This document shows positions 12,113 to 22,440 of a stretch of 64,000 nucleotides of DNA, in pieces (position 1 is the first letter of the stretch; every line of letters starts with the position of its first letter). The notes below the pieces were generated by a model. The model searched no databases, was not told the DNA's origin, and was given only the letters and a program-made list of their open reading frames with translations. The position numbers were made by a program, and so were the translations under genes. Source of the DNA: Sipunculus nudus (lineage: Eukaryota > Annelida > Sipuncula > Golfingiida > Sipunculidae); assembly GCA_026874595.1 (NCBI GenBank), contig CM049315.1, positions 68,643,916-68,707,915 of the forward strand, read 5' to 3'.

Positions 12113-12294
12113 TTTTAAAAGTTTACACATTTTTCTCTATTTTTGAGATATATAAATACAGACTAAATCTTGGCCTGTTGGTTAATCTGTTTGATGCTTC
12201 AGTTGAATGGGTATATACTACCATTCTAATGATAAAATTTCCTTTTGCGAATCTCTTCCCAGTCAGCTGAGCGTCATGACCCATGGGTCACTTG

Positions 12295-13594
12295 TTTCTC
12301 TGTTTATATGTAAACCCGAGTATTTTGCAATTTTTTTTAAAAAATAAGTCAAATACATTTTTAACTGAATCTGTATCTTTAACTATAACAGTAGTATCAT
12401 CTGCATAAAGCACTAATTTTAATTCAATTTGTTTTTAATGTGTATACCACTTATATCTGGATTACTTCGAATTGATACAGCTAATATCTCCAAGCACAAA
12501 ATAAAAAGGTAAGGTGAAAGGGGATCTCCCTGTCTCACTCCTATTTCAATCTTAAAATAACCTGACGAAAAACCATTATTTAGTATACATGCCTCAACAA
12601 TACTGTACAAAACTTTCACCCATTTAATAAAGCTGACACGAAAATTAAATCGTTTAAGTGTTGCAAAAATATATTTCCAATCTAATGTGTCGAAAGCCTT
12701 TTCTAGGTCTATTTTGAGAAGTATACCATCCAAATTTCTGTGATTTGTATAATAAACAGCATCCAAAATAGTTCTAACTGCCTCTGTTATGGATGTACTT
12801 TTCATAAAGTCATGTCGATTTTCATGAATCAGTTTTGATAAGACTGTTTTTAATCTAAATGATAAAGCTTTTGTCATAATCTTATAATCAATATTTTATA
12901 AAGAAATAGAACGCCAGTTTTTTTATTATAGTCCTATCTTTGTCTCTCTTTTCAACCAGAGTGATAACTGCTTGTTTCTGTGATGCTGTCAAACTACCAG
13001 TATCCGAGGAATAATTAAAGCTATTAACCATCACCAATCCTAGTTTTTCCAAAATATGTATAATAAATCCTGCTGACAAACTATCGTTACCTGGAGATTT
13101 ATTCTTTTTAAAGGTATTTAATGCTTTAAAACATTTCTCCAAAGACAAAGGTCCCTCACACATTTCCTGATCTTCAGGTGAAAGGTTTGGAATGTATTTA
13201 TTCCTAAAAAAAATCATTAAACTCTATATTTTCTGTTGAACATTGTTTTGAGGCATACAGATTTTCAAAGAATCTTTTTTCTTCCTCTAAAATATCTTAG
13301 TTCCTATTATAATGTGTCCATCTATTAATTTCTTAATTTGTTTCCCATTTCCATTTCTTTTTTCTAGATTATTAAAATACTTTGTACCTTTTTCTCCATG
13401 TTCAATCCATCTTATTTTTGCCCTGGTTATTATTCCTTCAGTTTTTGCATCATATAAATCCTCTAATTCATTATTAAGTTGTTTGTATCTTTCAATTTCC
13501 TCCTTTGTCTTCTATCTTTTGTATTTCCCCGATCAAACACAGTTCTCTCTCTCGTGTCTCCCAACATTTAGTTTTTGCATACCGTATGGTTTCT
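12295..13594 (-). pseudogene. LINE1 ORF2, reverse transcriptase fingers and palm
   Basis: On the minus strand from 13594: a basic linker, then FKKNKSPGNDSLSAGF (13080-13130, the RT entry motif), a gap with frameshifts, LLKIDLEKAFDTLDWKYI (motif A, catalytic D), GVRQGDPLSPYLFILCLEIL (motif B), and LVLYADDTT near 12390-12425 (motif C with both aspartates). A frameshift separates motif B and motif C just after the stop at 12419. Motif spelling is that of Tx1/L1-like LINEs. The motifs are complete, but the frame is broken in several places and the element is split by D and E. Confidence 0.88.
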
Positions 13595-14392
13595 TACGGT
13601 GGCTCGTGTAGGACATGCACAAAATTATTTTTTATCTCATTCCCACGCGAAAGTATCTCGTGGCCACGCGATAATCATCTCGTTCCCACGCGTTAGTATC
13701 TCGTGGCCACGCGATAATGATCTCGTGGCCACGCGATAATGATCTCGTTCCCACTCGATAATTATCTCGTTCCCACGCGATCGTATCTCGTTCCCACGCG
13801 ATAATTATCTCGTTCCCACGCGTTAGTATCGCGTGGCCACGCGTTAGTATACCATGCTAGCTGAAGCCCTCATTTAGACAAGAATGTCTGTGGCCAGTTT
13901 TATATCGAGCGTCGATGCAGCTTAAATTGTATGTCTGTATTTCGTTGTATGTGCGTTTGCGCCGAATGCTTTGAGGTAAATTTTAGCAGTTTTCATTGCG
14001 TTAGTTCAACATTCCGTTGCGTTGGTTCAACTAGCCCATTTTTATTTGTTTATAGAAAACTGTATTGAGTTTGTTTTAGGGTAAGGGTGATATAAACCCT
14101 TGTGTACCAAACATATGAATTAAACTGAAACACTTGTTTGTATTTTACCTTCCTAGAAAATCCTATTTTTTAGTGCTAGGGTTGGGGTTATTTAATTTCG
14201 GGTATACCGAATAGGGTAACCAACATGTCGGTTTGTTTTATGTCTCAAGGGAGAAGCTTACAACAAAAGGTCTCAGCCATGCCACTTCATTATGACGGGG
14301 GGAGGGGTTAAGGAGACCTTTTTACGAGAAATTTGCTCATTCTTCCCCTTCACATCTTTCTTCTACAATAAAACTTCAGTTATGTAATTATA

Positions 14393-14898
14393 GGTGGCGA
14401 AACCGGGGGGCCGGGGCCCGAGCCCCCCCCCCAATAATTTTTTTTGATGATGGGTATAAAAACATCCACTCTATTATTATTGGGTATTATATATATATAT
14501 TCCGCAGACTCCGGGATTCGAGGTGAAAAAAAAATACTGCGAAGTTGATATTCTGTGTAAAAATGAAACCATTGCCAGACAGATAACAATTAATCTCCCT
14601 ACAATGAGGTACTGTTTTACTAAATAAGCATTGACCAATAAAATTCAACAGAATGCAGTAGTACCCATACAGTTTTTCAAAATTTTCCAAACCTTTGGAG
14701 GGTGAGATTCCCTCCCACATCCTCCCCCGTCGGGGATTACCCCATCAAATCCGCCCCTCTGCCATTTGTGTCAGGCTACGGCCCTTATTTATAAATATGT
14801 ATATACATATATATATATATTAATAATAATATATATAATATATATGTATATATAATATATATATTTATTATATATACTAATATATATTATATATATTC

Positions 14899-14958
<60 letters not shown>

Positions 14959-15005
14959 TATTGGGTATACTCTTGGGCCCCCAATGAAAATTTGGTTTCG
15001 CCGCC
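14393..15005. mobile_element. Element F: small inverted-repeat element nested in E
   Basis: The end sequence ggtggcgaaacc (14393-14404) is the near-perfect inverse of ggtttcgccgcc (14994-15005), 11 of 12 positions. Just inside are a G/C-run-rich stretch (14405-14432) and its partial partner 'ttgggcccccaa' (14974-14984). The centre holds a long AT microsatellite. No target duplication is certain. It is probably a MITE, with the family not identified. Confidence 0.55.
14800..14957. repeat. AT microsatellite
   Basis: Imperfect then uniform (AT)n with interruptions such as taataataat. It is located within element F and is strongly hairpin-forming. Confidence 0.9.
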
Positions 15006-15449
15006 AATGGTAATTCATATTATGAACATTTATTATGACAAGTATTTTACCCGAACTAGCCCCCCCCCCTTTTCCCGCTCACACATTCTCTAAAAAAGAT
15101 GGCCCACGAGTGTTGTACGAGTCCCCGTTGCATAATTTCAGGTCTCAGCATATTAAGCCCGCTCTAAATTCAATCAAATAATTAACCATAGTCTTCATCC
15201 AGTGTATAGAAACATGCCTTAAGGATTTAAGATGTAGGTCTTACTGTATTGTCCATCTACATTTATCTCGTTCCCACGCGATAATTATCGCGTGGCCACG
15301 CGATAGTATCGCGTTGGAACGAGATAATTATCGCATGGCCACGAGATACTAACGCCTGGGAACGAGATAATTATCGCGTGGCCACGAGATACTAACGCGT
15401 GGGAACGAGATAAAAATAATTTTGTTCATGTCCTATGCGAGCCACCGTA

Positions 15450-16346
15450 GTTTCTTTTCTGATTTTGAATTTTAGAAACTCCCAGCGAAGGTTTCGATTA
15501 TCATCATTATCATCCCTTAACCAATCTTCTAGCTTTGAAAGCATCAAGTCCAAGTAAACCCTGTCCTGTAAGAGCTTATTATTAAATTTCCAGTAACCTT
15601 TTCCCCTTCTCTCTGATATATCTTCTTTTAAAGAAAGTATTACTCCAGAATGATCTGATTTGAAAGCAGGAATTATTTGAACATCTGACACTGTCTTGTT
15701 ATTCTGAAGATGTAAGAAAATAATCTATTCTGGTATAAATTTTCTTAGATGTTTGTCTCCATGTATATTTATATAAATAAGGGTGTTTGATTCTCCAGAT
15801 GTCTTGTAAGTCTAATCTTCCTTTTATATTGATTATTTCATTTATTGCTCTTGTTTTTAGGATGACTGATCCACCTTTTTCATTATCTCGTGTTAGAGCT
15901 GTATTCCAGTTTCTCCCATCAGTATATTATCCTCTTGTTTCACATTGAATAATTCTGATTTTTTTAATAATTTCTTTGAAAAACACAACTTGCTTACACT
16001 CATCATTTCGAGTATTGAATATATATGTATGATTATAAATGTTGTTTCATTAACCTCTAATTACAAAATAATTAATCTTCCCTCATCTTTATGTCTCTTT
16101 ATATTCGCACTGTAAATTTCCCGATATGAAACAAGCTACCCCTCGACTATGTTGACTTCCATGACTCATTATAACATATCATCCCCATTCATTTTTCCAA
16201 GTAACTTCATCCCCTGGCTCACTGTAGGTTTCCTGTATTAAAAGTAAGCTCGCTTTATGTTTCCTGGCCCAAGTGAAGATGGACCTTCTCTTTTTGAAGT
16301 TTCTTAAACCTCTCACATTTATACTTAGTAGTTTAATATCTGACAT
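15450..16346 (-). pseudogene. LINE1 ORF2, APE-type endonuclease domain
   Basis: The minus-strand start MSDIKLLSINVRGLRN at 16346 is the N-terminus of an apurinic-like endonuclease: SINVRGL (catalytic N), LLIQETYSE (catalytic E). After frameshifts there is a DIWRIKHP...YTWR block near 15750-15830 and IDYFL with the SDHSGVILSL motif (15640-15680, catalytic D-H near the domain end). Then KGYWKFNNKLL leads into the connector cut by element E at 15449. This is the usual Tx1/L1 order. It is not functional because of stops and frameshifts in the middle. Confidence 0.85.
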
Positions 16347-16823
16347 ATAAAGTTTTTTTTCTTTGTAAAATTTGTTAAACGGTTGCATATAAAAGCAGAA
16401 ATACTCCACTGGGTAAAAGAGTTAATGAATTTGTTTAAATTTACATTTTGATTGATAGAGACATGCAGATGCATATATAAGTGGATGATTATCTGTACAT
16501 TATTCTTATATTGTACCAGATTTTCTAGATCTACCAAAAACTATCAGTATAGAAAATCCTGTCATATCTTATTTACCATCTATGGATATCATAATATATA
16601 CCACTTATTTTTCATTTTGTTTCTCCCTTTGAAATCCTTGGATATGAATTCTTATCATCGAGCTGCAGACCACTTTCCTTTGCTCGATTATTTTAAGTGA
16701 CTAACAATAGTGGTCTCCAATTTTAATTATGTATATATTTTTTTTAATTTTATGTTTTGAAATTATTACAGACTTTTTTTCTCTACTTTTCATATAAATA
16801 TATATGACAGACCTTCCTGCGAC
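16347..16823. other. LINE1 inter-ORF region, no gene seen
   Basis: AT-rich, between the ORF2 start and a GC-rich hairpin region. No coding motif in any frame. The boundary of the MULE-containing insertion lies somewhere between here and 20240 but no target duplication was located. Confidence 0.4.
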
Positions 16824-16954
16824 CCTCCGGTCGCACGAAGAGGGCTCCTTCCTGCGACCCCCCTCACGTGACCTGGTATGCACATGTACCGGGTCGCAGG
16901 AATTCCTGGTGGCTTCGTGCGACCTGTGTTGGCCAAGCGCGGTCGCACGAAGCC
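16824..16954. repeat. GC-rich inverted-repeat patch
   Basis: A perfect 14-bp inverted repeat ggcttcgtgcgacc (16911-16924) and ggtcgcacgaagcc (16941-16954) is separated by 16 bases. A third copy ggtcgcacgaag lies at about 16829-16840, with further 'cctgcgacc' words between. It stands out as a GC island in AT-rich surroundings. Confidence 0.7.
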
Positions 16955-17813
16955 GGGGCCTTACAGGGGGGCGGGGAACTCACCTACTAATGTAATTTGT
17001 GATAGATGGAAAGAAAATGTTAAAGAAATTTGACTCGTTAGTAGTATACGTTGTACATTTCATTCAAAATTAATAACAAACCATCTATTTGTGATAATTA
17101 TTTTTTCATTACAGCACTCTCGCACACATTCTTTCATTGCAACGCAACATAAAGGCATCATTGACAACTGAGAAGACTTTATTTGTAAATTTGAAATTCA
17201 TAATATATACACAATAAGTACATAAATTAGAATTCTAATTCTACTTTCACAATATATACATACAACAGAAACTGTCCATGAAACAAAACTTGTAACCAAA
17301 TGCACAAATATCATTTTTACAATGAGTGGAAACAGTATCAATGTTGGCCATGAAGTATACACATTAAGCATACATACAGAATAAAACATAAAAAAGTTTT
17401 AAAACACAGAGTACTATAATAGTATACACATAAACTTTATTGAAAATGAGATGGCACACGCATGCAAAAGACACTGAGGTACTAGTACAAACTTATTAAA
17501 TTGGAGGAATTTTACATTTGTAACTGCAGAAGTAAGATAAATCTGGATTTTCAAATTATTTTTAGTCAATATGTTTACAACTTTGATGGTACCACTCTGA
17601 ACACCCATCGCACTGATCCATGTCTCCACACGGATAACCATAATAGCTTTTTTTCTGAATACAACTGCCTACAAATGCAAAATACTTCTATATTTTCAAT
17701 CCTTTCTTTCGATTAAGGGGCAATACTAATATTACTTTGGAGAAATTCTGTAAGTCGGCCTTTCTCAAGGTGACTGCGCAGTGAACCTTTTGATATAGTT
17801 GCATTGACTGGGA
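16955..17813. other. No gene recognised
   Basis: AT-rich sequence with only short random frames. It probably belongs to the 3' non-coding part of the MULE-type element that follows on the minus strand. Confidence 0.35.
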
Positions 17814-19275
17814 TCACTTCCATGAGCTAATGCAGTAGCAAAGGTGACAGCAAATGGATAACAATCGCTGCTGCCCTCCTGTATTTGCACCGAATGTGAT
17901 TGTATAGTTAGTTGGAGATGTTGCCTTTACTATTGCGCAGATTTGATGAAATGTGCCTTTTGGAATTTCTTGATCGATGGAATTATATAATGAAACATGA
18001 TTTGGAGCAGTGTTAACAGTAGAAATAGTGACCCAATTTTTATACCTGCCGCAGTGAATTATCTGAATCATGTTTTTACTTAAATTTTTAAATGACTTAT
18101 TTTGTGCCAAAACTGGATCTTGTAAACCGTTAATATGTGGAAATTGTTGTTTTAAAATAATTTGAGCAGCGTTCAAATGTGTATCAGATAACCAATTATC
18201 AGGGCCTAAAAGAATATCCTGATCTGTATAAGTGAGTTTTCATGCAGAAATCCAGGGGTTTGCATTAAGTTTTCTTTTTTTTCTGTGTATTACAATTGCT
18301 TTTGACTTCGTTTTTACCTGAAAACACTGTAAATGATTTTTTTTGTTCCTTTTGTCCCTACGTCTTTTAATATTTGTTAAAGGGAGCGTGTTGCCCAGTT
18401 CTTCAGTGCATACCTTTTTATCAAGGCCATCACACGGTACTCTGATGTTCCCCAACTGAGGTGTTTAAGGCTCTGTTTGCACATTGGTTCTAGTCAAATC
18501 TGGCAGTTTGTCATTTTCAATGTTAAAATTATCAAATTTGGTGGTGTCCGAAACATTATGGTCAGATTCTCTTTTCAATGGTTGTGGGCGTTCAGCTTTT
18601 TCTGTTTTATCTGGTACGTCTGATATTTTACCCGTGCTCTCAAAGCTTAAGTGAACTTCTTTATTTAACCGCCACTCCCTTGAAAGAACTTCTAATATTT
18701 TAGTTTTGGAGAAAAATTCTTCTTCGCCACAGGTGGAAAGGAAAGATGCTAAATCCTTTGTAGTTTCAGCAGCTCTTACATATTTTTCATTTTGGGATTA
18801 AAAGTTCTTTTTATTTTTTACTGGGGGTAAAACGGGTTGATCAAATATTGGCATATCTTGTTCAATTAATTTTTCATTGTTTTCTTTTTTTCCATCGAAT
18901 AGGAATAAGTTCTGGACTGAAATGGGGCATATCATTGTCTTTTCTTACTCTAAAAATGTGTCTACAAGGCAACTTATACTGGTACCAAAACCTACAGGTA
19001 CGTTGAGTAGCATCTATGTTCATCTTGCATATGGTTTCATTTTTAACCAAAAACTCAAAGTTATTATCTGTCTTGATGATAGACCCTGCAATTTTTTCGG
19101 ACATCTCGATTTCGGGATTAATAATCAATACTCCTTGTTTTGTACATACATGAGCTATTTGGACATGCAATTCATCAACTTGTCGGGAGTCCAGACTTAC
19201 TTTCAGTGCATCAAATTCACTTTTATTTGCATATTTTCTACTGATTTTATGTAATTGATTTGTCCCTGCAAACAT
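17814..19275 (-). pseudogene. MULE-type transposon protein remnant: SWIM zinc finger then Ulp1-like protease
   Basis: The minus-strand frame 18874-19275 ends with CRFWYQYKLPCRHIF, a SWIM zinc finger (CxC-like...CxH), followed by the RW motif typical after SWIM in MULE/FAR1-type transposases. After a gap with broken frames (18240-18870; basic linker, 'KRRRDKRNKKN'), the frame reads LGPDNWLSD and then QFPHINGLQDP...NWVTIST (17814-18200). This matches the C48/Ulp1-like cysteine peptidase that follows SWIM in some animal transposon proteins. The H (in the ..WVTIS region) is present; the expected catalytic C segment is scrambled at the 17830-17880 end. No MULE DDE core was found. Confidence 0.65.
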
Positions 19276-20239
19276 TCATCTAAGTGAAAATGTGGTCGGA
19301 TGTACATTTTCAGTTTCTGATATATTAAAACATCGATATAAATATATTAAAATATAATTGACCAAGATCTTCATACAAAATTTTCAAATCTTGAAGTTTG
19401 ATTTATGCGTGGGCGTGTCCCTTGGTTCCACTATTAATTCCCACTGAAAACTATAACCTTAATTTTCGCGCAGTATCTGACCATAAATTATAAAGTTTAA
19501 TATATATATCTTACCTTATTAACACACATTTAACCTCAGTGACCCACCACCTATGAAAAGTAAGCTCTTAATTATCAAATTGAAAATAGTATTGATAATA
19601 CGGATTTCCAGCCCATCTTACAAACCGCTCAAATATTATATATCTCACGACAACCAGTATATGCAAACCCAAATATGAGTTTGTTTATATATAATTATTA
19701 ACAATACAAGTTCAGCATTTAATAATTACTTTTCACTACATACTTCTTACCAACAGTGTCAACACGGACAGCACGAGAAACGGCAACTCGCCTGGAATCA
19801 AAACCAATAACATTACATTGCACTGTTCAAGACTTGCCCTTATTTAAATTTTGACGGATTCTTTACCTTGCATTTTAAGAAATATTAAATACTCACCAGT
19901 AAACCCCTCCATCTAACATTAGTAACAGGTTTCAACTCATATTATGTTTATATATTTCCATACACGGTTATGGGTTAGGTTCACACATTAAGCTAGGGAA
20001 TCAATAAGTCCCTCATAAACATTGAAAAGTCTTTACCATCCAGAGTAACCAAACATGAGCGTCATATGGCGCTTCCTGCTCGAAAGGTTTGTACTACTTG
20101 TTCATATTCCCTGCAGATGGCGCTGTCCCTGTTTTAGACGCTGATTGGTTAACACCAAGTATTTATAAGTCCGTGCCAGTCAAGTTCTATTATTCTGTCT
20201 GCGGTTTCAACTGACCTCATCGTTTAAATATCCTTTATG
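19276..20239. other. No gene recognised
   Basis: AT-rich sequence with one GC-richer stretch (20040-20220) that includes a TATA-like 'tatttataag' at 20160-20169 on the plus strand. It may hold the 5' part of the MULE element and the boundary with LINE1 ORF1. No inverted repeat or target duplication could be fixed by eye. Confidence 0.35.
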
Positions 20240-21190
20240 CATTCCGAGGTCTGTAATCCTCGGCTTCAGTGTTCTCTATTCAATATGATCCTTTCCGTTC
20301 ACAACCAGTTTTTCTTTGTGGAACGTAACCTTCAGTCCAACGTTATGCATTTGTGGGAGAGTTTTTTTTTTCTCAGCTCCCAATCTGCTTTTGTAAAATC
20401 CTCAACTACCAATTTCGCCCTTCTGGTCCTCTCTTCTTCGTTTTCTTCAGTATTTCCCGTCTGTCCTCCCTGCTGTATAACCCGACTATGATCTGCCTGT
20501 CCCTATTGTCTTTCCATTGTCCAGTTCTGTGTGCCACCTCTGTCCCTTCATTCAGTAACTCGGCTCCTCCAGCACTTGTCGTTTTAACATTTTTATCACA
20601 GTTTGACGTGTATTTTCTCCCTTCTCCTCCTCCTTTTCCCCCCTTTCACTCGTATGTTGTATTCACGGCTGTGTCTGTCTAGTTGGTTTTTTAAAAGCAT
20701 CGTTCATTTCTTGTTTACATGATTTCAACTCTTGTTTTACTTTCATCCCATTTCACCTCCAGCTCTTTCACTCTGTTTTCTAATGTTATTTTGTCTTCTT
20801 TCAAGTCTTTAACTTCTTGCTGGGTAATTTCCAAACTTTCTTGTAAATTCTGTGAGCTATTTCTAATCTGTTCACCCAGTTCTGTACGCATTTGTTCACA
20901 CTGGGCCTTTATACTGTCCGCCACTGTTGTAATCAATCTTTTCCACCGTTTCTCCAGTGCACTGAAGCTAGCATTGCTCGCCTCGGCCATCTCCACTGTG
21001 GATGGTGTATCAGGTAACTGGAGTTCGCTTTCTCTAGAGGAATATGACTCTATAGTGTCAGGGGTTTCACTTTCACTGACCTTTCTGCACCTTTGGCTTT
21101 TGTTGTTGTCTTGGTGGCATTCTGCTATTCTTTGCAGGCTACTAATTTATATTTATGCGGAGACCCTAAACGACCCGTCTCATGCCGCCA
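20240..21190 (-). pseudogene. LINE1 ORF1 (L1 ORF1p-like, coiled coil plus RRM remnant)
   Basis: The minus-strand frame 20715-20996 and its upstream extension encode an acidic head, then a heptad-rich coiled coil (LEITQQEVKDLKEDK, LENRVKELEVKW). Further downstream, after frameshifts, AHRTGQWKDNRDRQIIVRLY and REILKKTKK (about 20480-20580) match the RRM region of L1-type ORF1 proteins; LINE3 has AHRTGKQ...HIIERFYAR at the same place. The protein would be an RNA chaperone that coats LINE RNA. The position, upstream of ORF2 on the same strand and next to the LINE 5' end, fits. It is broken by stops. Confidence 0.75.
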
Positions 21191-21222
21191 TGTTAGTCAC
21201 GTGACCCAATGAAGCAAGCCTT
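21181..21222 (-). promoter_or_regulatory. LINE1 5' end with YY1-like core
   Basis: On the minus strand the element starts near 21222 and reads ...gtgactaacATGGCGGCATG within about 40 bases. ATGGCGGC matches the YY1 core that positions transcription start in mammalian L1. LINE3 has a similar ATGGCCG at the same relative place. The role is an inference. Confidence 0.4.
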
Positions 21223-21460
21223 ATACGTCAGCTTGATGATTTCTTCACTGGTGAGATTGGCAAAACTAAACCAACTCCCATGTCTGATAGACAAACGCAC
21301 ATCGTGTTTTTGGGGTTGTTTTTTCTGACAAAGCCATTTGTAGGTATCACTAGTAGTGCTTTCGGCGGTACTCACAAGTGACTTAGCTTGTCCACATTGA
21401 TAACCCGTTCTTTTATCCTTAAGCGATTAACCCTCCATCAGCCAATTGATTGTGCTCTTT
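21222..21460 (-). pseudogene. Merlin transposase, N-terminal part
   Basis: Minus-strand YKWLCQKK, RLSIRHGSWFSF and EEIIKLTY match the N-terminal zinc-ribbon/SIR.GSWF block of ISXO2-like (Merlin) transposases, upstream NWLMEG and YQCGQ being the weakened beginning. A stop codon lies in the upstream part. The frame runs up to the tyrosine codon at about 21222 and is then replaced by LINE1. It resumes, in the order expected for the family, at 6308 (MWSTGMTQC). The two parts are 15 kb apart. Confidence 0.78.
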
Positions 21461-22050
21461 TGAAATTAAAATCTGTTGCATCAATGTCTCCCACGTTATG
21501 TTGTCTAAAGGTGGGAGATTCTTCCGCTGATAGCTGCCTTTGCTAATATGGTACTGTGTTGCAGCATTTCTTATATTTTTTTTTCACCCACCAATGTACA
21601 CTGTGTTACTGCATCAGTAACATGACTATGTTTCTGTACATTGCTACGTGGTCTTACCATCAACCTGGGCTTATGATTAACTCTGGGCCGTCGAGCAACG
21701 GTTTTTGCCGTCCTCTCACGGAACCTCCAGAACTGTCATTTTTGGATTCCTTCACTCTTTTGGGGATTCCGTGTCATCATGACCAGTTTTTCTTTTTCTG
21801 TCGCACGTTTGTGAGGCTTTCTGGGTGACACCTGTCTCTTCAATGACGATACTATCAAGTTTTTTTTTCGAAATCTAGGTATCATCGGGGACTCGAAGTC
21901 CATGTCGGACGACATCATGTCTGCCGTTAACGTCAACAGATAAACTGCCTTGGCAATATTGACCATTATTTATTACATAACTAACTATTACATAACCATT
22001 GGACTGTGCAACGCGAGTGACCGAGTGTACTGAACGACCTTTAACATAAA
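21461..22050 (-). other. Unrecognised region with one lysine/arginine-rich frame
   Basis: The minus-strand frame at 21736-21966 encodes 76 residues with a hydrophobic start and a basic tail (RQVSPRKPHKRATEKEK). It has no motif that I recognise. It lies upstream of the Merlin N-terminus and could be a leader of that gene or chance. No other gene is seen. Confidence 0.25.
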
Positions 22051-22059
22051 TATAACCCC

Positions 22060-22190
22060 CGAACATTGGCCTGCATGAATGCCTTGATGGCATAGGGATT
22101 ACATTCCTAGCAGCTGTGCGGAAGGTCGGCGGATCGATTCCAGTATACACCAATTTATCTTTATTTGTTTGCATGCTTGTAACAATCATT
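22060..22190 (+). repeat. tRNA-like sequence, candidate SINE head
   Basis: Box A-like TGGCATAGGG (22088-22097) and box B-like GGATCGATTCC (22131-22141) are about 43 bases apart, the spacing of Pol III internal promoters. There is no clean acceptor stem, so a functional tRNA is unlikely; a tRNA-derived SINE is more plausible. The 3' tail was not identified. Confidence 0.45.
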
Positions 22191-22440
22191 GATTTCTCTT
22201 TCAGATTTCTTCAGAGATGCGAACATTATACCCAGGGTTCACATCGGCAGTAGAAGTGACAGATCAAATAAGGGATCAGGGAGATGGATATGCAGGAAAA
22301 ACAAGACAGATGCAGTGACAATATATTTTTTTTCAATCCCCCCCCCCCCAAACAAAAATTCTACACCCCATTTTTTACTCTATCTCCATCAAATATATTG
22401 CCCTCTTTAGCTTGAGGACTATTCCTTTATCCATGTTTTT
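22191..22440. other. No gene recognised
   Basis: Mixed sequence with a C run at 22340-22350. It marks the transition from the Merlin side back to Helitron C1. Confidence 0.35.

Larger units (their letters stand above)
8561..12294 (+). mobile_element. Element D: satellite-bearing element with terminal hairpin and palindrome
   Basis: The left end is a 13-bp stem-loop with a GAA loop (8561-8589, 12 of 13 paired). The right end has the inverted partner CAGTCAGCTGAGC (12260-12272) of the left GCTCAGCTGACTG (8562-8574), then a perfect 14-bp palindrome TGACCCATGGGTCA (12277-12290) and CTTGT. It sits in a T run of the LINE1 ORF2; reading across with six Ts restores frame at REK/TEAMW. The body is tandem repeats plus Helitron C2. 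There is no transposase. Terminal organisation recalls Helentron/HINE-type Helitron-like elements, which is an inference. Confidence 0.7.
13595..15449. mobile_element. Element E: TIR transposon with arrays of 'ctcgttcccacgcg' words
   Basis: Perfect 12-bp terminal inverted repeats TACGGTGGCTCG (13595-13606) and CGAGCCACCGTA (15438-15449) continue inward as imperfect inverted repeats of about 60 bp. The flanks carry the direct repeat gtttct (13589-13594 and 15450-15455). Deleting E plus one gtttct restores the ORF2 frame of LINE1. Subterminal arrays on both sides (13640-13850, 15265-15410) alternate 'ctcgttcccacgcgataat' and 'ctcgtggccacgcgat', each partly palindromic. There is no transposase, so the mobilising family is unknown. 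Confidence 0.8.
6309..21222 (-). mobile_element. LINE1: Tx1/L1-like non-LTR retrotransposon, interrupted three times
   Basis: On the minus strand the order is 5' end (about 21222), ORF1 (20240-21190), ORF2 endonuclease (15450-16346), reverse transcriptase (12295-13594), RT C-terminal and zinc-knuckle region (7054-8560), 3' UTR and a short poly-A tail (T run at 6309-6315). Gaps are filled by a MULE remnant (17814-19275), element E (13595-15449) and element D (8561-12294). Removing E at its 6-bp duplication, and D within a T run, restores the ORF2 reading frame. The element sits inside the Merlin transposase frame. The long size of the element span is due to these nested insertions. Confidence 0.8.

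Noticed and set aside
18877-19254. 125-residue plus frame
   Set aside because: Exact antisense of the SWIM-containing minus frame, which has the recognisable motif.
20237-21204. Plus-strand frames over the LINE1 ORF1 region
   Set aside because: Antisense shadows of the minus-strand coiled-coil and RRM remnants; phenylalanine/serine-rich composition is what antisense of Lys/Glu-rich coding gives.
22060-22190. Functional tRNA gene
   Set aside because: Boxes A and B are present but acceptor, D and anticodon stems do not pair convincingly; called a SINE-like repeat instead.
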